Source: an uncultured Bacteroidales bacterium | GTDB taxonomy: Bacteria > Bacteroidota > Bacteroidia > Bacteroidales > Muribaculaceae | Length of the DNA stretch: 64,000 bases | Direction: 5' to 3' | NCBI GenBank assembly: GCA_902786725.1 | Contig: CADADP010000014.1 | Coordinates: forward strand, 21,487-85,486 | Part shown: piece after piece, positions 26,013 to 34,998 of the stretch | Numbering within the stretch: the first letter of the stretch is position 1 | Layout of the letters: each line of letters opens with the position of its first letter | Position numbers and translations under genes: made by a program | Notes under the pieces: model-generated | Seen by the model: only the letters and a program-made list of their open reading frames with translations | Database searches by the model: none | What the model was told of the DNA's origin: nothing

Positions 26013-26705
26013 ATGGTTTATTCACATGAAGTACAGGAAATGTGCTGCGTAACTAAGGGCGCTAACCACCCCTCAGCTCCAATCCCCGAAGAAGGGAAAT
26101 GGGTTAGATCTAAAGAAATCAAGGACGTGTCGGGTTTCACTCACGGAATCGGATGGTGCGCTCCACAGCAGGGCGCTTGCAAACTCTCGCTCAACGTTAA
26201 GAATGGCGTTATCGAGGAGTGCCTCGTTGAGACCATAGGCTGCTCTGGCATGACTCATTCGGCTGCTATGGCCGCCGAAATTCTGCCGGGCAAAACCATA
26301 CTCGAAGCCCTCAACACCGACCTCGTTTGCGACGCTATCAACACTGCTATGCGCGAACTATTCCTGCAAATCGTTTACGGACGCACTCAGAGCGCCTTCA
26401 GCGAAGGAGGACTCGTTGTCGGTGCATCGCTCGAAGACCTCGGTAAGGGACTCCGCAGCCAAGTGGGAACTATGTTCGGTACTAAGGCCAAGGGCGTTCG
26501 TTACCTCGAAATGACCGAAGGCTATTGCACACGCATGGCTCTCGACGAGAACAACGAAGTAATAGGTTACGAATTCTTGAGCCTCGGCAAATTCACCGAC
26601 GCGCTTAAGAAGGGCAAATCCCCCGAAGAGGCTCTCGAAGGCGCAAAGGGCCACTACGGACGTTTTGAAGGTGCAGCCAAGTATATTGACCCACGTAAAG
26701 AATAA
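26013..26705 (+). CDS. NifU-N-like iron-sulfur scaffold family protein (GGGtGRT partner)
   Basis: A 230-residue cytoplasmic protein. The middle, 'ETIGCSGMTHSAAMAAEIL' with Cys77 then 'GKTILEAL', resembles the NifU/IscU N-terminal domain around its ligand cysteine ('GC..A.ASSSM..E...GK...EA'). Other cysteines are 11, 12, 49, 56, 70 and 106, several near the N-terminus. Residues 120-230 have no IscU counterpart I recognise. IscU-type proteins assemble Fe-S clusters; whether this one does is inferred. It is followed after 15 bases by the GGGtGRT gene, a pairing I recall from other anaerobes, so the two probably work together. Confidence 0.8.
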   Translation: MVYSHEVQEMCCVTKGANHPSAPIPEEGKWVRSKEIKDVSGFTHGIGWCAPQQGACKLSLNVKNGVIEECLVETIGCSGMTHSAAMAAEILPGKTILEALNTDLVCDAINTAMRELFLQIVYGRTQSAFSEGGLVVGASLEDLGKGLRSQVGTMFGTKAKGVRYLEMTEGYCTRMALDENNEVIGYEFLSLGKFTDALKKGKSPEEALEGAKGHYGRFEGAAKYIDPRKE

Positions 26706-26720
26706 TAGGAGGACACAACT

Positions 26721-27731
26721 ATGATAAGAGAAGTCAAATTTGAATCGCAAGACCGCCGCATCAAGCAAGTGCTCGCCGCACTCAACGCAGTGGGAATTAA
26801 AGATATCGAAGAGGCCAACGCCATCTGCGACCAGTATGGAATCGACCCATACAAGACCTGTGAGGAAACTCAGCAAATCTGCTTCGAGAACGCTAAGTGG
26901 GCCTACGTCGTAGGTGCCGCCATCGCAATCAAGAAAGGCTGCAAAGTAGCAGCCGACGCAGCCGAGGCTATCGGATTGGGACTCCAGGCTTTCTGCATTC
27001 CGGGCTCTGTGGCCGACGACCGCAAAGTGGGTATCGGACACGGCAACCTCGCAGCTCGTCTGCTCCGCGACGAGACTAAGTGCTTCGCTTTCCTCGCCGG
27101 ACACGAGTCGTTTGCCGCAGCCGAAGGCGCTATCAAAATAGCCGGCGCTGCCAACAAAGTGCGCCGCGAGCCGCTGCGAGTTATCCTCAACGGACTCGGC
27201 AAAGACGCCGCCAAGATTATCAGCCGTATCAACGGATTCACTTACGTGCAGACCGAGTTCGACTACTTCACCGGTGAGCTCAAGGAGATTGCACGCACCC
27301 CCTACAGCAACGGTGACCGCGCTAAGGTCAACTGCTACGGTGCCGACGACGTGCGCGAAGGCGTAGCCATCATGTGGAAAGAGGGTGTTGACGTTTCCAT
27401 TACCGGTAACTCCACCAACCCCACTCGCTTCCAGCACCCCGTCGCAGGAACTTACAAGAAAGAGCGCGTACTTGCCGGTAAGCCCTACTTTAGTGTGGCC
27501 AGCGGTGGCGGAACAGGCCGCACTCTGCACCCCGACAACATGGCTGCCGGTCCAGCTTCTTACGGCATGACCGACACCCTGGGACGCATGCACAGCGATG
27601 CTCAGTTCGCCGGCTCCAGCTCGGTGCCCGCTCACGTTGAGATGATGGGATTCCTCGGCATCGGCAACAACCCCATGGTGGGTTGCACAGTGGCCGTAGC
27701 CGTTGACGTGGCACAAGCCCTGAGCAAGTAA
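26721..27731 (+). CDS. GGGtGRT family protein, function unknown
   Basis: A 336-residue soluble protein. It is recognised by the name-giving 'SGGGTGRTLHP' motif near residue 255, followed by 'GPASYGMTD'. Other notable stretches are 'TCEETQQICFENAKWAY' (about 45-61), alanine-rich 'AIAIKKGCKVAADAAEAIG', 'GIGHGNLAARLLRDETKCFAFLAGHESFA', and a Gly-rich C-terminus 'GFLGIGNNPMVGCTVAVAVD'. The GGGtGRT family has no established biochemical role. An RBS-like AGGAGG sits 8 bases before the ATG. The tight link to a NifU-like protein suggests a metal or redox cofactor function, which is inference only. Confidence 0.88.
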   Translation: MIREVKFESQDRRIKQVLAALNAVGIKDIEEANAICDQYGIDPYKTCEETQQICFENAKWAYVVGAAIAIKKGCKVAADAAEAIGLGLQAFCIPGSVADDRKVGIGHGNLAARLLRDETKCFAFLAGHESFAAAEGAIKIAGAANKVRREPLRVILNGLGKDAAKIISRINGFTYVQTEFDYFTGELKEIARTPYSNGDRAKVNCYGADDVREGVAIMWKEGVDVSITGNSTNPTRFQHPVAGTYKKERVLAGKPYFSVASGGGTGRTLHPDNMAAGPASYGMTDTLGRMHSDAQFAGSSSVPAHVEMMGFLGIGNNPMVGCTVAVAVDVAQALSK

Positions 27732-27857
27732 GCATATTCCATTTTGCCACGCAAGGCCGTAGCTCGCGCTCATTCAGTGACACGCGTCACTATTGGCGCT
27801 CAAGCACTATCGGTCCACACGCGGCAAAGTGCGGTAACATAACACTAACCCCCTTGA

Positions 27858-27891
27858 GTGGCTCGCCGACAACTGTCTGCGGGCCACTTTT
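27858..27891 (+). terminator. Intrinsic terminator after the GGGtGRT operon
   Basis: GTGGCTCGC (27858-27866) pairs with GCGGGCCAC (27879-27887, one wobble), with a 12-base loop and TTTT immediately after. It lies 127 bases past the GGGtGRT stop. Confidence 0.7.
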
Positions 27892-28018
27892 CACCACTCA
27901 TCACTGTCTCCTCATCGTAAGTCGAAAAAGAAACGCGAGCGCGACAAGCTACAGCATATTTTGGGCAACTATAATACGGCAATCGAAGTAAACTTCATTG
28001 CACTCGCCTGGCACAATA

Positions 28019-28050
28019 TTTGCATAGTCCAAAATTAGGACTTAATTTTG
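28019..28050 (+). promoter_or_regulatory. Consensus Bacteroidetes promoter for the 28075 gene
   Basis: TTTG (28019-28022), exactly 20 bases, TAATTTTG (28043-28050). The predicted transcript begins near 28057, so the TTG at 28048 cannot be the start and the ATG at 28075 is. It is the main feature of the gap 27732-28074 besides the terminator. Confidence 0.8.
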
Positions 28051-28074
28051 CATCGTCTAAAACTCATTGTTTCT

Positions 28075-28623
28075 ATGTGCAGATTTCTCGTTAATATATT
28101 GTTGGTGCTGTGCTTCGCCCTGCCGTCGTGGGGCAAGTATGCCGGTCTCGCCTATGTGGGCGAGGTGGAGTGGAACAAACGTGACAAGACCTCCTTCATG
28201 CTGCAATGCGACACCACGGCGACCGACACCGTGTGGTCGCTGAAGCTGCAGGGCTTTGTCACCACCGGCTACATGCTGCTCATCAAGACGAGCGACGGGA
28301 AAGTGCTGGAGCTTGAACCTTACGACCTGAAGACCACCCATGTGACCGACAGCGTGGGCCACAGCCCCGTCACCGGCGAGATCATGGAGTTCTACCACTA
28401 TGAGCATGTGCTGTATTACCACATCACCACCACGGCACTGAACTACATCGCCGAGCATGGCATCAGCAAGCTGCGCTGCGGATATGACAATCTTTATAGA
28501 GATAAGGAGTTTCGGCGTAATGAGTTCGGCATCGAACTGAACGAAGCCTATAAGAAGATTCTTGAGCGCATGTCGCCAGACTATGTGCCACCTAAAAAGC
28601 CATCAATTCGCGACGGCTTCTGA
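28075..28623 (+). CDS. Hypothetical secreted protein
   Basis: A 182-residue protein I cannot assign to a family. An N-terminal hydrophobic stretch ('FLVNILLVLCFALPSWG', residues 3-19) is a likely signal peptide with cleavage just after it. The mature part is beta-rich up to residue 125 ('VEWNKRDKTSFMLQC', 'GYMLLIKTSDGKVLEL') and ends in a charged tail with 'DYVPPKKPSIRDGF'. The start follows from the promoter at 28019-28050. It has no operon partner: the next gene is on the other strand and 383 bases away. Confidence 0.65.
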   Translation: MCRFLVNILLVLCFALPSWGKYAGLAYVGEVEWNKRDKTSFMLQCDTTATDTVWSLKLQGFVTTGYMLLIKTSDGKVLELEPYDLKTTHVTDSVGHSPVTGEIMEFYHYEHVLYYHITTTALNYIAEHGISKLRCGYDNLYRDKEFRRNEFGIELNEAYKKILERMSPDYVPPKKPSIRDGF

Positions 28624-29006
28624 AACATGTTGCACAAGTAACTATTCAGCGATAGGTGTACTGCGTGCGTCCACACTCAGAATAGAGCTCGGATGGCTCT
28701 GAGCGCTGACTAATCCTAAAATCGGTTGACACTATTAGAGCGGTTAAGTTTACAATATTACTAAAATAGTTGTCATCCGTGCAGAAAAAGTTGACTGGAG
28801 TTTTGCAACAGTCTTTATCTGCTTGATGGGAGTGCGTCGCAGACGAGCCACATCATCCACACCACTTCGCCATAAAGCCACCACACCCACCGCCAGCCCA
28901 GCCATTATCTGGAATTTGCGAGTAATTTGTGGCAATTTGTGTTCAAAATCCCGCCCCACCCACACAACACCACCCGAATCGCCAACGGCCCCACCACAGC
29001 GCTGCG
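28624..29006. other. 383-base gap with no recognisable feature
   Basis: It lies between the ends of two convergent units. I see no gene, tRNA or strong hairpin. A 96-codon open frame on the minus strand (28750-29040) has no sensible composition, and the C/A-rich stretch 28840-29000 on the + strand explains it. Confidence 0.5.
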
Positions 29007-30092
29007 TCAGTTGTTTTTCTTGTAACTGGCCACCGACCACACTGTCATCACAGTGCCTATCACCAGCAGAGCCGTCACTTGACGACCGATGTCCTGTAGC
29101 CCTCCGCCACGAATAAACACTGTGCGCACGGCATCAATGAAGTAGTGCATCGGATTCACGTATGTCGTGAGGTAGGCCCAGTCGGGCATAGAACGGGTGG
29201 GGGTGAACAGGCCACTGAGCAGCATAATGCACACCACAAAGAACCACATCACAAACATCGCCTGCTGCATCGTGTCGGAGTAGTTCGACACTATCAGACC
29301 GAACGACGAGAAGAATAGCGCCAGTAGCATTGCCAGCAAGTAGATATATCCCACCGACCCGGCCGGAGTCAGCCCGTAGATAAGCCAAGCCAGCAACAGA
29401 CACATCGAGATGATAAACAGTGCTATAATCCAGTAGGGAATGAGTTTGGCCAGGATAAACGCCCACTTCGAGACCGGCGTAACATTTATCTGCTCTATGG
29501 TGCCGGCTTCCTTCTCGCCCACAATGTTGAGCGTGGGCAGAAAACCGGTCATCAGCATCATCACTATAGCCAGCAGAGCCGGAATCATGAACAGTTTGTA
29601 ATTCTGGTTCTTGTTATAGAGCAGTAGGGTAGAGGCTCCATTGCGCATGGCAGTCGTGCTCGGCATCGCTTGCGCCGTCACTATCTGCGACAGATAGGCG
29701 CTGCCCATGCTGCCTTTGGTCCCGTTCACGGCGTTGGCGGCGATGAGCATTTGTGGGTTGCGGCCACACGCCATGTCGCGGCCGTAGTGCGGTGGAACCA
29801 CCAGCACCACGTCGGCCTGGCCACGCTCCACTTCCGACAGCGCGGCTCGGTACGATGGCTTCTGCCCGTTGAAGATGAAGTAGCGCGACGTCTCTATGTT
29901 GTGCACAAGTCGCTGGCTGATGGTGGAGCGGTCGTTGTCCACCACATCCACCCTAATGTTCTTCACCTCCATGTTCATCACCCATGGCATCACGCACATG
30001 ATGATTATGGGAAACATAACGATGAGTCGCGGCAGAAACGCGTTGCGCTTAATCTGCAAGAACTCTTTCCTTATGAGATATTTTAGTGCCAT
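29007..30092 (-). CDS. ABC-2 type permease, second subunit (YbhR/YhhJ-like)
   Basis: A 361-residue inner membrane protein: one N-terminal helix (about 22-42), a periplasmic domain of about 130 residues, then five helices (about 170-350). 'MFPIIIMCVMPWV' and 'GFLPTLNIVGEKEAGTIEQINVTPV' are typical of the ABC2_membrane_3 family. It is the last gene of the five-gene efflux operon and pairs with the permease at 30105 under the double ATPase at 31179, like E. coli YbhFSR. Substrate unknown. Confidence 0.9.
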   Translation of the reverse strand: MALKYLIRKEFLQIKRNAFLPRLIVMFPIIIMCVMPWVMNMEVKNIRVDVVDNDRSTISQRLVHNIETSRYFIFNGQKPSYRAALSEVERGQADVVLVVPPHYGRDMACGRNPQMLIAANAVNGTKGSMGSAYLSQIVTAQAMPSTTAMRNGASTLLLYNKNQNYKLFMIPALLAIVMMLMTGFLPTLNIVGEKEAGTIEQINVTPVSKWAFILAKLIPYWIIALFIISMCLLLAWLIYGLTPAGSVGYIYLLAMLLALFFSSFGLIVSNYSDTMQQAMFVMWFFVVCIMLLSGLFTPTRSMPDWAYLTTYVNPMHYFIDAVRTVFIRGGGLQDIGRQVTALLVIGTVMTVWSVASYKKNN

Positions 30093-30104
30093 ATCTGAAA
30101 TCTC

Positions 30105-31166
30105 TTATTCCAGTCGGGTTTTAAACTTCTTCAGGGCCACGGTGAGCAGAACAGCGGTCATGCCGCCCAGAATGGCCACCTCCTTAGTGATCTCACTTAT
30201 CCCCACGCCCATAATCATCAGTTTGCGCATGGCGTCGATATAGTACCGTGGTGGCACCACTGCCGAAATCCATTGCAGTATCTTGGGCATCGACTCCACC
30301 GGGAACATCATGCCGCTTAGCATCACCACCGGCATCAGTAGCACCATGGCCGAGAGCAGCAGCGCCACGAGTTGAGTTTGGGCCACATTGGATATGAGTA
30401 GCCCCAGCGACAGCGCAAGCAGAATGTAGAGCGTGGAAACCGCAAGTATCCAGAGCAGTGAGCCGGCAAGTGGCACATCCAGCACAAACCGTGCCATGAG
30501 CAAGATGGTGATGAGGATGCCGAAGGCCAGCACCAGATATGGAATTGCCTTGGCCACTATCACCATCAGTGGCTTCACCGGCGACACAAGCAGCACTTCC
30601 ATGGTGCCTTTCTCCTTCTCGCGCACTATGCTTATCGATGTCATCATGGCGCATACAAGCATCAGCAGCATACCCATGATAGCGGGTACAAAGTTATAGG
30701 CCGAGCGCATCTGGGGATTATAGAGCATCTTGGTGTTCACCGGTGCCATTTGCTGTGGGTTGGCCATGACTTGTTGAGCGTAAGTGCCCCATTGCTGAGC
30801 CATATTGGGGTCTGAGCCATCCACAATCAGTTGCACTCCGCTCTTTTTCGACGCGAAGTCGTGCCCGAACACCACTGCCATGTCGGCCTTCTGACCGCGT
30901 ATCAGCAATTCTGCTTCCTGTGGCGTGCCCACTGTGCCCACTATGGTGAAATATTCCGAAGCCGCCAGCCTATCCGCGGCCATGCGGGTCATGTGGTCGG
31001 CCTGTGAGGTCACCATCACGGTGCGCACGTTTTTCACGTCGGTGCTGATGGCGAAGCCAAAGAGTAGCATCATCACCACCGGCATCCCGAAGAGGATAAG
31101 CATCGTGCGCTTGTCGCGCAGGATGTGCTTGGCTTCTTTTATGACGAATGATACAAACTGTTTCAT
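30105..31166 (-). CDS. ABC-2 type permease, first subunit (YbhS-like)
   Basis: A 353-residue permease with the same layout as its neighbour: an N-terminal helix with 'MPVVMMLLFGFAIST', an extracytoplasmic domain, then five helices including 'VREKEKGTMEVLLVSPVKPL', the conserved coupling segment. 12 bases separate it from the next gene and 12 from the ATPase gene. With the other permease it forms the membrane channel of a drug- or ion-type exporter. The two permeases resemble each other, consistent with an old duplication. Confidence 0.9.
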   Translation of the reverse strand: MKQFVSFVIKEAKHILRDKRTMLILFGMPVVMMLLFGFAISTDVKNVRTVMVTSQADHMTRMAADRLAASEYFTIVGTVGTPQEAELLIRGQKADMAVVFGHDFASKKSGVQLIVDGSDPNMAQQWGTYAQQVMANPQQMAPVNTKMLYNPQMRSAYNFVPAIMGMLLMLVCAMMTSISIVREKEKGTMEVLLVSPVKPLMVIVAKAIPYLVLAFGILITILLMARFVLDVPLAGSLLWILAVSTLYILLALSLGLLISNVAQTQLVALLLSAMVLLMPVVMLSGMMFPVESMPKILQWISAVVPPRYYIDAMRKLMIMGVGISEITKEVAILGGMTAVLLTVALKKFKTRLE

Positions 31167-31178
31167 AAGGCTGATCTA

Positions 31179-32639
31179 TTAGTCGCTTTGTCGTGTGGCC
31201 TTTCGTGCCAGGAAAGTGAACACGTGGTCCATATCGGGTTGGTTAAACTCTCGTTTCAGGTCATCGGGTGTGCCCAGCGCTCTGATTTTGCCATCAACCA
31301 TAATCGAGATGCGGTCGCAGTATTCGGCTTCGTCCATGTAGTGGGTGGTGACAAACACTGTAATTCCGCGTTGGGCCGCATCGTAAATCAGTTCCCAGAA
31401 CTGACGGCGTGTCGCCGGATCCACACCGCCGGTAGGCTCGTCGAGAAACACCACTCCGGGCTCGTGGAAAATCGACACCGTAAAGGCCAGTTTCTGCTTC
31501 CAGCCCAGTGGCAAGGAGGCCACAAGGTCGTTCTTGTGCTCGATAAACTGCAGGCGTTCCAGCACTTCGTCGGTCTTGCCGGCTATGGATTTGTCGTCCA
31601 TTCCGTAGATGCCGGCGAAGAGGCGAATGTTCTCGGCCACAGTGAGGTCCTCGTAGAGCGAGAACCGCTGCGACATGTAGCCTATGTGGCGCTTAATCTG
31701 CTCATACTGGGTGCGGATATCATAACCCACAACGCGCCCGGTGCCGCTCGTGGGCTGATTCAGCCCGGTGAGCATGTGCATGGCTGTGGTCTTGCCTGCG
31801 CCGTTCGCGCCGAGAAATCCGAATATCTCGCCCTTCTTCACCGCGAAACTTATGTCATCCACAGCGTTGAAATTGCCGAATGTCTTCACCAGGTGCTCCA
31901 CCTCTATCACGTGCTCCTCGCTCGCCTCAGTGCCGCTTTCACGGTCGATGCCCGGTGGGTTGAAAATGTCGGCAAACCGATTCAGTATCACCTGCGGTGT
32001 GTCGATGCCTCGAACTTGACCGTGGTCCAAGAAGGCCACACGGTCGCAACAGCGCACCTCGTCCAGATAGGGCGTGGAGGCCACTATGGTGATACCGCGC
32101 TCTTTGAGCGTCTGCAGCATGTCCCAGAACTCCTTGCGACTCACCGGATCCACGCCGGTGGTGGGTTCATCGAGTAAGAGAATGCTGGGCTCGTGCACCA
32201 GCGCGCACGAAAGCGCCAACTTCTGCTTCATGCCGCCCGATAGCGATCCAGCCTTGCGGTCCTTAAATCGCTCTATCTGTGAGTAGATAGCACTGATGCT
32301 GTCGTAGCCGGCCTCCACGGTGGTGCCGAAGAGTGTGGCGAAGAACTTCAGGTTCTCTTCCACCGTCAGGTCTTGGTAGAGCGAGAAACGGCCGGGCATA
32401 TAACCCACGCGCCGGCGTATCTCTTTCATTTGCCCCACTGTGTCGAAGCCGTCAACTCTGGCTGTTCCGCTATCGGGCAACAGTAGCGTGCACAAGATGC
32501 GGAACAGTGTCGTCTTTCCGGCTCCGTCGGGGCCGATGAGGCCGAATACCTCACCTTTCTCCACCGCGAGCGACACCTTCTCCAGGGCCTTAATCTTGCC
32601 GTAACTCTTGCTGATATTATTTACTTCAATGGCATTCAT
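31179..32639 (-). CDS. ABC transporter ATPase with two fused nucleotide-binding domains (YbhF-like)
   Basis: A 486-residue protein with two ABC ATPase domains. Domain 1 (about 1-225): Walker A 'GPDGAGKTT', signature 'LSGGMKQKL', Walker B 'LLLDEPTTGVD'. Domain 2 (about 245-486): Walker A 'GANGAGKTT', a divergent signature 'LPLGWKQKL' and Walker B 'VFLDEPTGGVD'. Both catalytic glutamates are kept. One polypeptide thus supplies both ATP sites to the two-permease exporter encoded downstream. E. coli YbhF has the same fused architecture. Confidence 0.93.
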   Translation of the reverse strand: MNAIEVNNISKSYGKIKALEKVSLAVEKGEVFGLIGPDGAGKTTLFRILCTLLLPDSGTARVDGFDTVGQMKEIRRRVGYMPGRFSLYQDLTVEENLKFFATLFGTTVEAGYDSISAIYSQIERFKDRKAGSLSGGMKQKLALSCALVHEPSILLLDEPTTGVDPVSRKEFWDMLQTLKERGITIVASTPYLDEVRCCDRVAFLDHGQVRGIDTPQVILNRFADIFNPPGIDRESGTEASEEHVIEVEHLVKTFGNFNAVDDISFAVKKGEIFGFLGANGAGKTTAMHMLTGLNQPTSGTGRVVGYDIRTQYEQIKRHIGYMSQRFSLYEDLTVAENIRLFAGIYGMDDKSIAGKTDEVLERLQFIEHKNDLVASLPLGWKQKLAFTVSIFHEPGVVFLDEPTGGVDPATRRQFWELIYDAAQRGITVFVTTHYMDEAEYCDRISIMVDGKIRALGTPDDLKREFNQPDMDHVFTFLARKATRQSD

Positions 32640-32668
32640 CGCCCTCTCTTTAGGTGATTGAACTCTCC

Positions 32669-33559
32669 TTAAAATTTCACTTCGCCATACATCCCTATCT
32701 TGGCGTAACCATCGTTCTCAATCGCCACTTTCACGGCATATACCAGGTCGGCACGCTCATCGTCGGTGAGAATGGTCTTTGGCGTGAACTCGCTTCGGCT
32801 GCTTATCCATGTTATCGTTCCCTGATATTCTTTTCGCTCGCCACCTCCGTAGTCGGCAAATACTTTCACTTTTTGCCCTGTTTTCACGCTCTGCAGTTGC
32901 GCCGATGTCAGGTAGGCGCGAAGAAACATGGTCTTCGTCTCGGCTACTTTGAGCAGAGGCTTGCCGGCTGACACAAACTCACCGCGCTCCACATATTTCT
33001 CCAGCACCGTGCCGCTCATCGCAGCCTTGATGTGGCACTTGCTCAGCTGGTCCAGCAACTGGGTCACTTGCACTTCGGTGGCGGCCATTTGGCGGTCGAG
33101 CGACTGTGTGCTGGTGTTGAGCGTGGAAATCTGGGCGTCGAGCTGGCGACGCAGAACCTCCACTTGGCTGCGTGCGTCATCAAGCAGTTTGGCCGGTGCC
33201 GCGCCGTCGGCCACCAGTTCCTCGTATCGCCGCTGCTCGGTCTGCGCTTTGGCCAGTTGCTGGCGTGTGGCGGCAATCTGCTTGGCCATATCGGGCTTCT
33301 GACTCTGATACACGTCTTTTGTGGCGCGCAACTGCTGAATCCTAAGCCAAGTCTGCGTGGTGTCGATAAGGCCTATCTCGAGGCCGCGTGTTATCTCGTC
33401 TCCCTCGTTGATGTCGAAACTGAGAAGCGTGCCACTTTGCTCGGCCGAAATTATGGTCTCGGTAGCCTCGAATGTGCCGGTGGCGTCATATTCTTTCTCT
33501 TTTGTGCCGCAGGCGGTAAGCAGCAGGGCTGCCGTTGCTATGATTATTCTACTTTTCAT
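32669..33559 (-). CDS. HlyD-family membrane fusion lipoprotein
   Basis: A 296-residue periplasmic adaptor. The signal peptide ends in a lipobox, 'LLTAC', so Cys17 would be lipidated. 'EATETIISAEQSGTLLSFDINEGDEI' starts a lipoyl/barrel-sandwich domain, residues 85-165 form a coiled-coil hairpin rich in Gln/Leu/Arg, and the chain returns through 'KAAMSGTVLEKYVERGEFVSAGKPLLKV' to a beta-barrel. It bridges the inner membrane ABC exporter and the TolC-like protein encoded 11 bases upstream. It corresponds to YbhG in E. coli. Confidence 0.92.
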   Translation of the reverse strand: MKSRIIIATAALLLTACGTKEKEYDATGTFEATETIISAEQSGTLLSFDINEGDEITRGLEIGLIDTTQTWLRIQQLRATKDVYQSQKPDMAKQIAATRQQLAKAQTEQRRYEELVADGAAPAKLLDDARSQVEVLRRQLDAQISTLNTSTQSLDRQMAATEVQVTQLLDQLSKCHIKAAMSGTVLEKYVERGEFVSAGKPLLKVAETKTMFLRAYLTSAQLQSVKTGQKVKVFADYGGGERKEYQGTITWISSRSEFTPKTILTDDERADLVYAVKVAIENDGYAKIGMYGEVKF

Positions 33560-33570
33560 ATCGCTCTGTG

Positions 33571-34833
33571 TTAGTTATTGGTTGTGTACTTTCTGTTATA
33601 AATCTCTCTTAGCATCTCTATCTCGTGAATCGACTGCTGCACTCGCGCAGCGTTTTCGGCGTTGATTTCGCGAAGCAGATCGTTCACGTCTATGATACCG
33701 TGCTGCAACTTCGATTCTGCAGCTTTGCGCACCTGGGCGCGCAATGATATGATTTCGTTGTCGTCGGTCATCAGTTTGCGGTAACGGTCTATGTTCTCGT
33801 CGTGCTGTATCTGTTCCAGATTGGAATTGAACAGGAACACCTCGCGGCTATTCTCGGCGTTTTGGCGGGCAAGTTGCAGTTTGGCCTTGTCATTCTTGCG
33901 GGTGTAGAGCGCGCCTATGTTCCATTGCAAGCGCACGCCTACAAGGGCGTTTAGCGTCCATTGGCGGCTCATCATGTCTTTAAACATATTCATGCCGGGG
34001 TAGCCGTAGTAACCCTGTGCGAACAAGCCCAGCCGTGGCCTGATTGCGGCATCAAGGGCACGCTCTTGCGCGTCAGCCAGACGCACTTGCGAGTCAATGA
34101 GTCGTAACTCTGGTCGGTTATTGCCATGCGCTGCAATATTGGCGGCCGGTTTCTGTGGCTCGGTCATTTCTATGCCGCAAAAGGTGGTGAGCATTCTGGA
34201 TATTGATTGCCGTTGCGATTGCAAATCGCTGAGTTGTTGCTCGGCATTTAGTCTCTCGGCTTTCACATTCAGGTAATCGCTTTCGGCTGCCGTGCCGCCT
34301 CGCTGCATCGAGGCAAGTTTCTTCTCGTTAGCCGCCAGCAGTGTCTGCAAGTCGCGCTTTAGGCGAATCTGGTCATCGAGAAGTAGCAGTGCGAAATACA
34401 TTTCGTTCACGCGTTGCCTAACGCTGTAGAGGCTCACCTCGTTTTGTGCCATTTCCACGTTGCCTTGTTGCAAGGCCACTTCTTTTTGGCTTCTGATGGA
34501 TCCGCCGTCATACACCGTCTGCTGCACATCGATGCCTATCCTATACTGGTCCTTGCGCAATCCTTTCATGTCCAAGCCCATTTGGTCGTACATCTGTTGC
34601 ATCTGCTCCGGCCACGAGGCTACACTGCTTTGGTAGGTGGCTTGCGCGGTGGCCGTGATTTGCGGAAGCCATCCCTTGGCAATGTTTTGCATAGTCAAGT
34701 CGGTGGTCTGCCTGATAAGGTCCATACGCTGAATCAGCGGATAGTTGCGCTCGGCTGCCTGCTGGCACTCTTCCAGGCTTTGCGCCGTGGCAAGTAGCGG
34801 TATCAGTGCGATGGCAATAATTAAATTTCTCAT
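33571..34833 (-). CDS. TolC family outer membrane efflux protein
   Basis: A 420-residue protein with a signal peptide (cleavage near 'LLATAQS', residue 18) and two repeated coiled-coil halves typical of the outer membrane efflux family: 'LEECQQAAERNYPLI' at the start, 'PQITATAQATYQSSV', and in the second half 'AQERALDAAIRPRLGLFAQGYYG'. It provides the exit duct of the efflux system and is the first gene of the operon. Its promoter (34861-34892) is divergent from that of the AraC regulator. Confidence 0.92.
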   Translation of the reverse strand: MRNLIIAIALIPLLATAQSLEECQQAAERNYPLIQRMDLIRQTTDLTMQNIAKGWLPQITATAQATYQSSVASWPEQMQQMYDQMGLDMKGLRKDQYRIGIDVQQTVYDGGSIRSQKEVALQQGNVEMAQNEVSLYSVRQRVNEMYFALLLLDDQIRLKRDLQTLLAANEKKLASMQRGGTAAESDYLNVKAERLNAEQQLSDLQSQRQSISRMLTTFCGIEMTEPQKPAANIAAHGNNRPELRLIDSQVRLADAQERALDAAIRPRLGLFAQGYYGYPGMNMFKDMMSRQWTLNALVGVRLQWNIGALYTRKNDKAKLQLARQNAENSREVFLFNSNLEQIQHDENIDRYRKLMTDDNEIISLRAQVRKAAESKLQHGIIDVNDLLREINAENAARVQQSIHEIEMLREIYNRKYTTNN

Positions 34834-34860
34834 ATTCTGTTTCGGTTAATATTCGTGATG

Positions 34861-34892
34861 CAAAATTACTGCCTAATTCCGCCTTTGTCAAT
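34861..34892 (-). promoter_or_regulatory. Promoter of the efflux operon
   Basis: On the minus strand ATTG (34892-34889), 20 bases, TAATTTTG (34868-34861). Initiation near 34855 leaves a leader of about 20 bases. It lies back to back with the AraC-gene promoter 50 bases away. Confidence 0.65.
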
Positions 34893-34941
34893 GTCTTTAT
34901 TATGGAAGAAATGTTCTTTTTGTACGATTTTATACGCGAAT

Positions 34942-34973
34942 ATTGCGTTTTTGAGACTATTTTATTATCTTTG
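34942..34973 (+). promoter_or_regulatory. Promoter of the AraC-family gene
   Basis: ATTG (34942-34945), 20 bases, TATCTTTG (34966-34973). Initiation near 34980 excludes upstream in-frame starts and supports the ATG at 34999. Confidence 0.7.
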
Positions 34974-34998
34974 CGTTGGTAATAATAGCGAACAAAAA

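Noticed and set aside
26358-27773. 471-codon open frame antisense to the scaffold and GGGtGRT genes
   Set aside because: Both sense genes are clear family members with motifs; the antisense product is Val/Ser/His-rich without domains.
28750-29040. 96-codon minus-strand open frame in the gap before the permease gene
   Set aside because: Gly/Val-rich low-complexity product from C/A-rich DNA, overlapping the permease 3' end; no start context.
31188-32177. 329-codon open frame opposite the double ATPase gene
   Set aside because: Shadow of two conserved ABC domains; no recognisable protein features.
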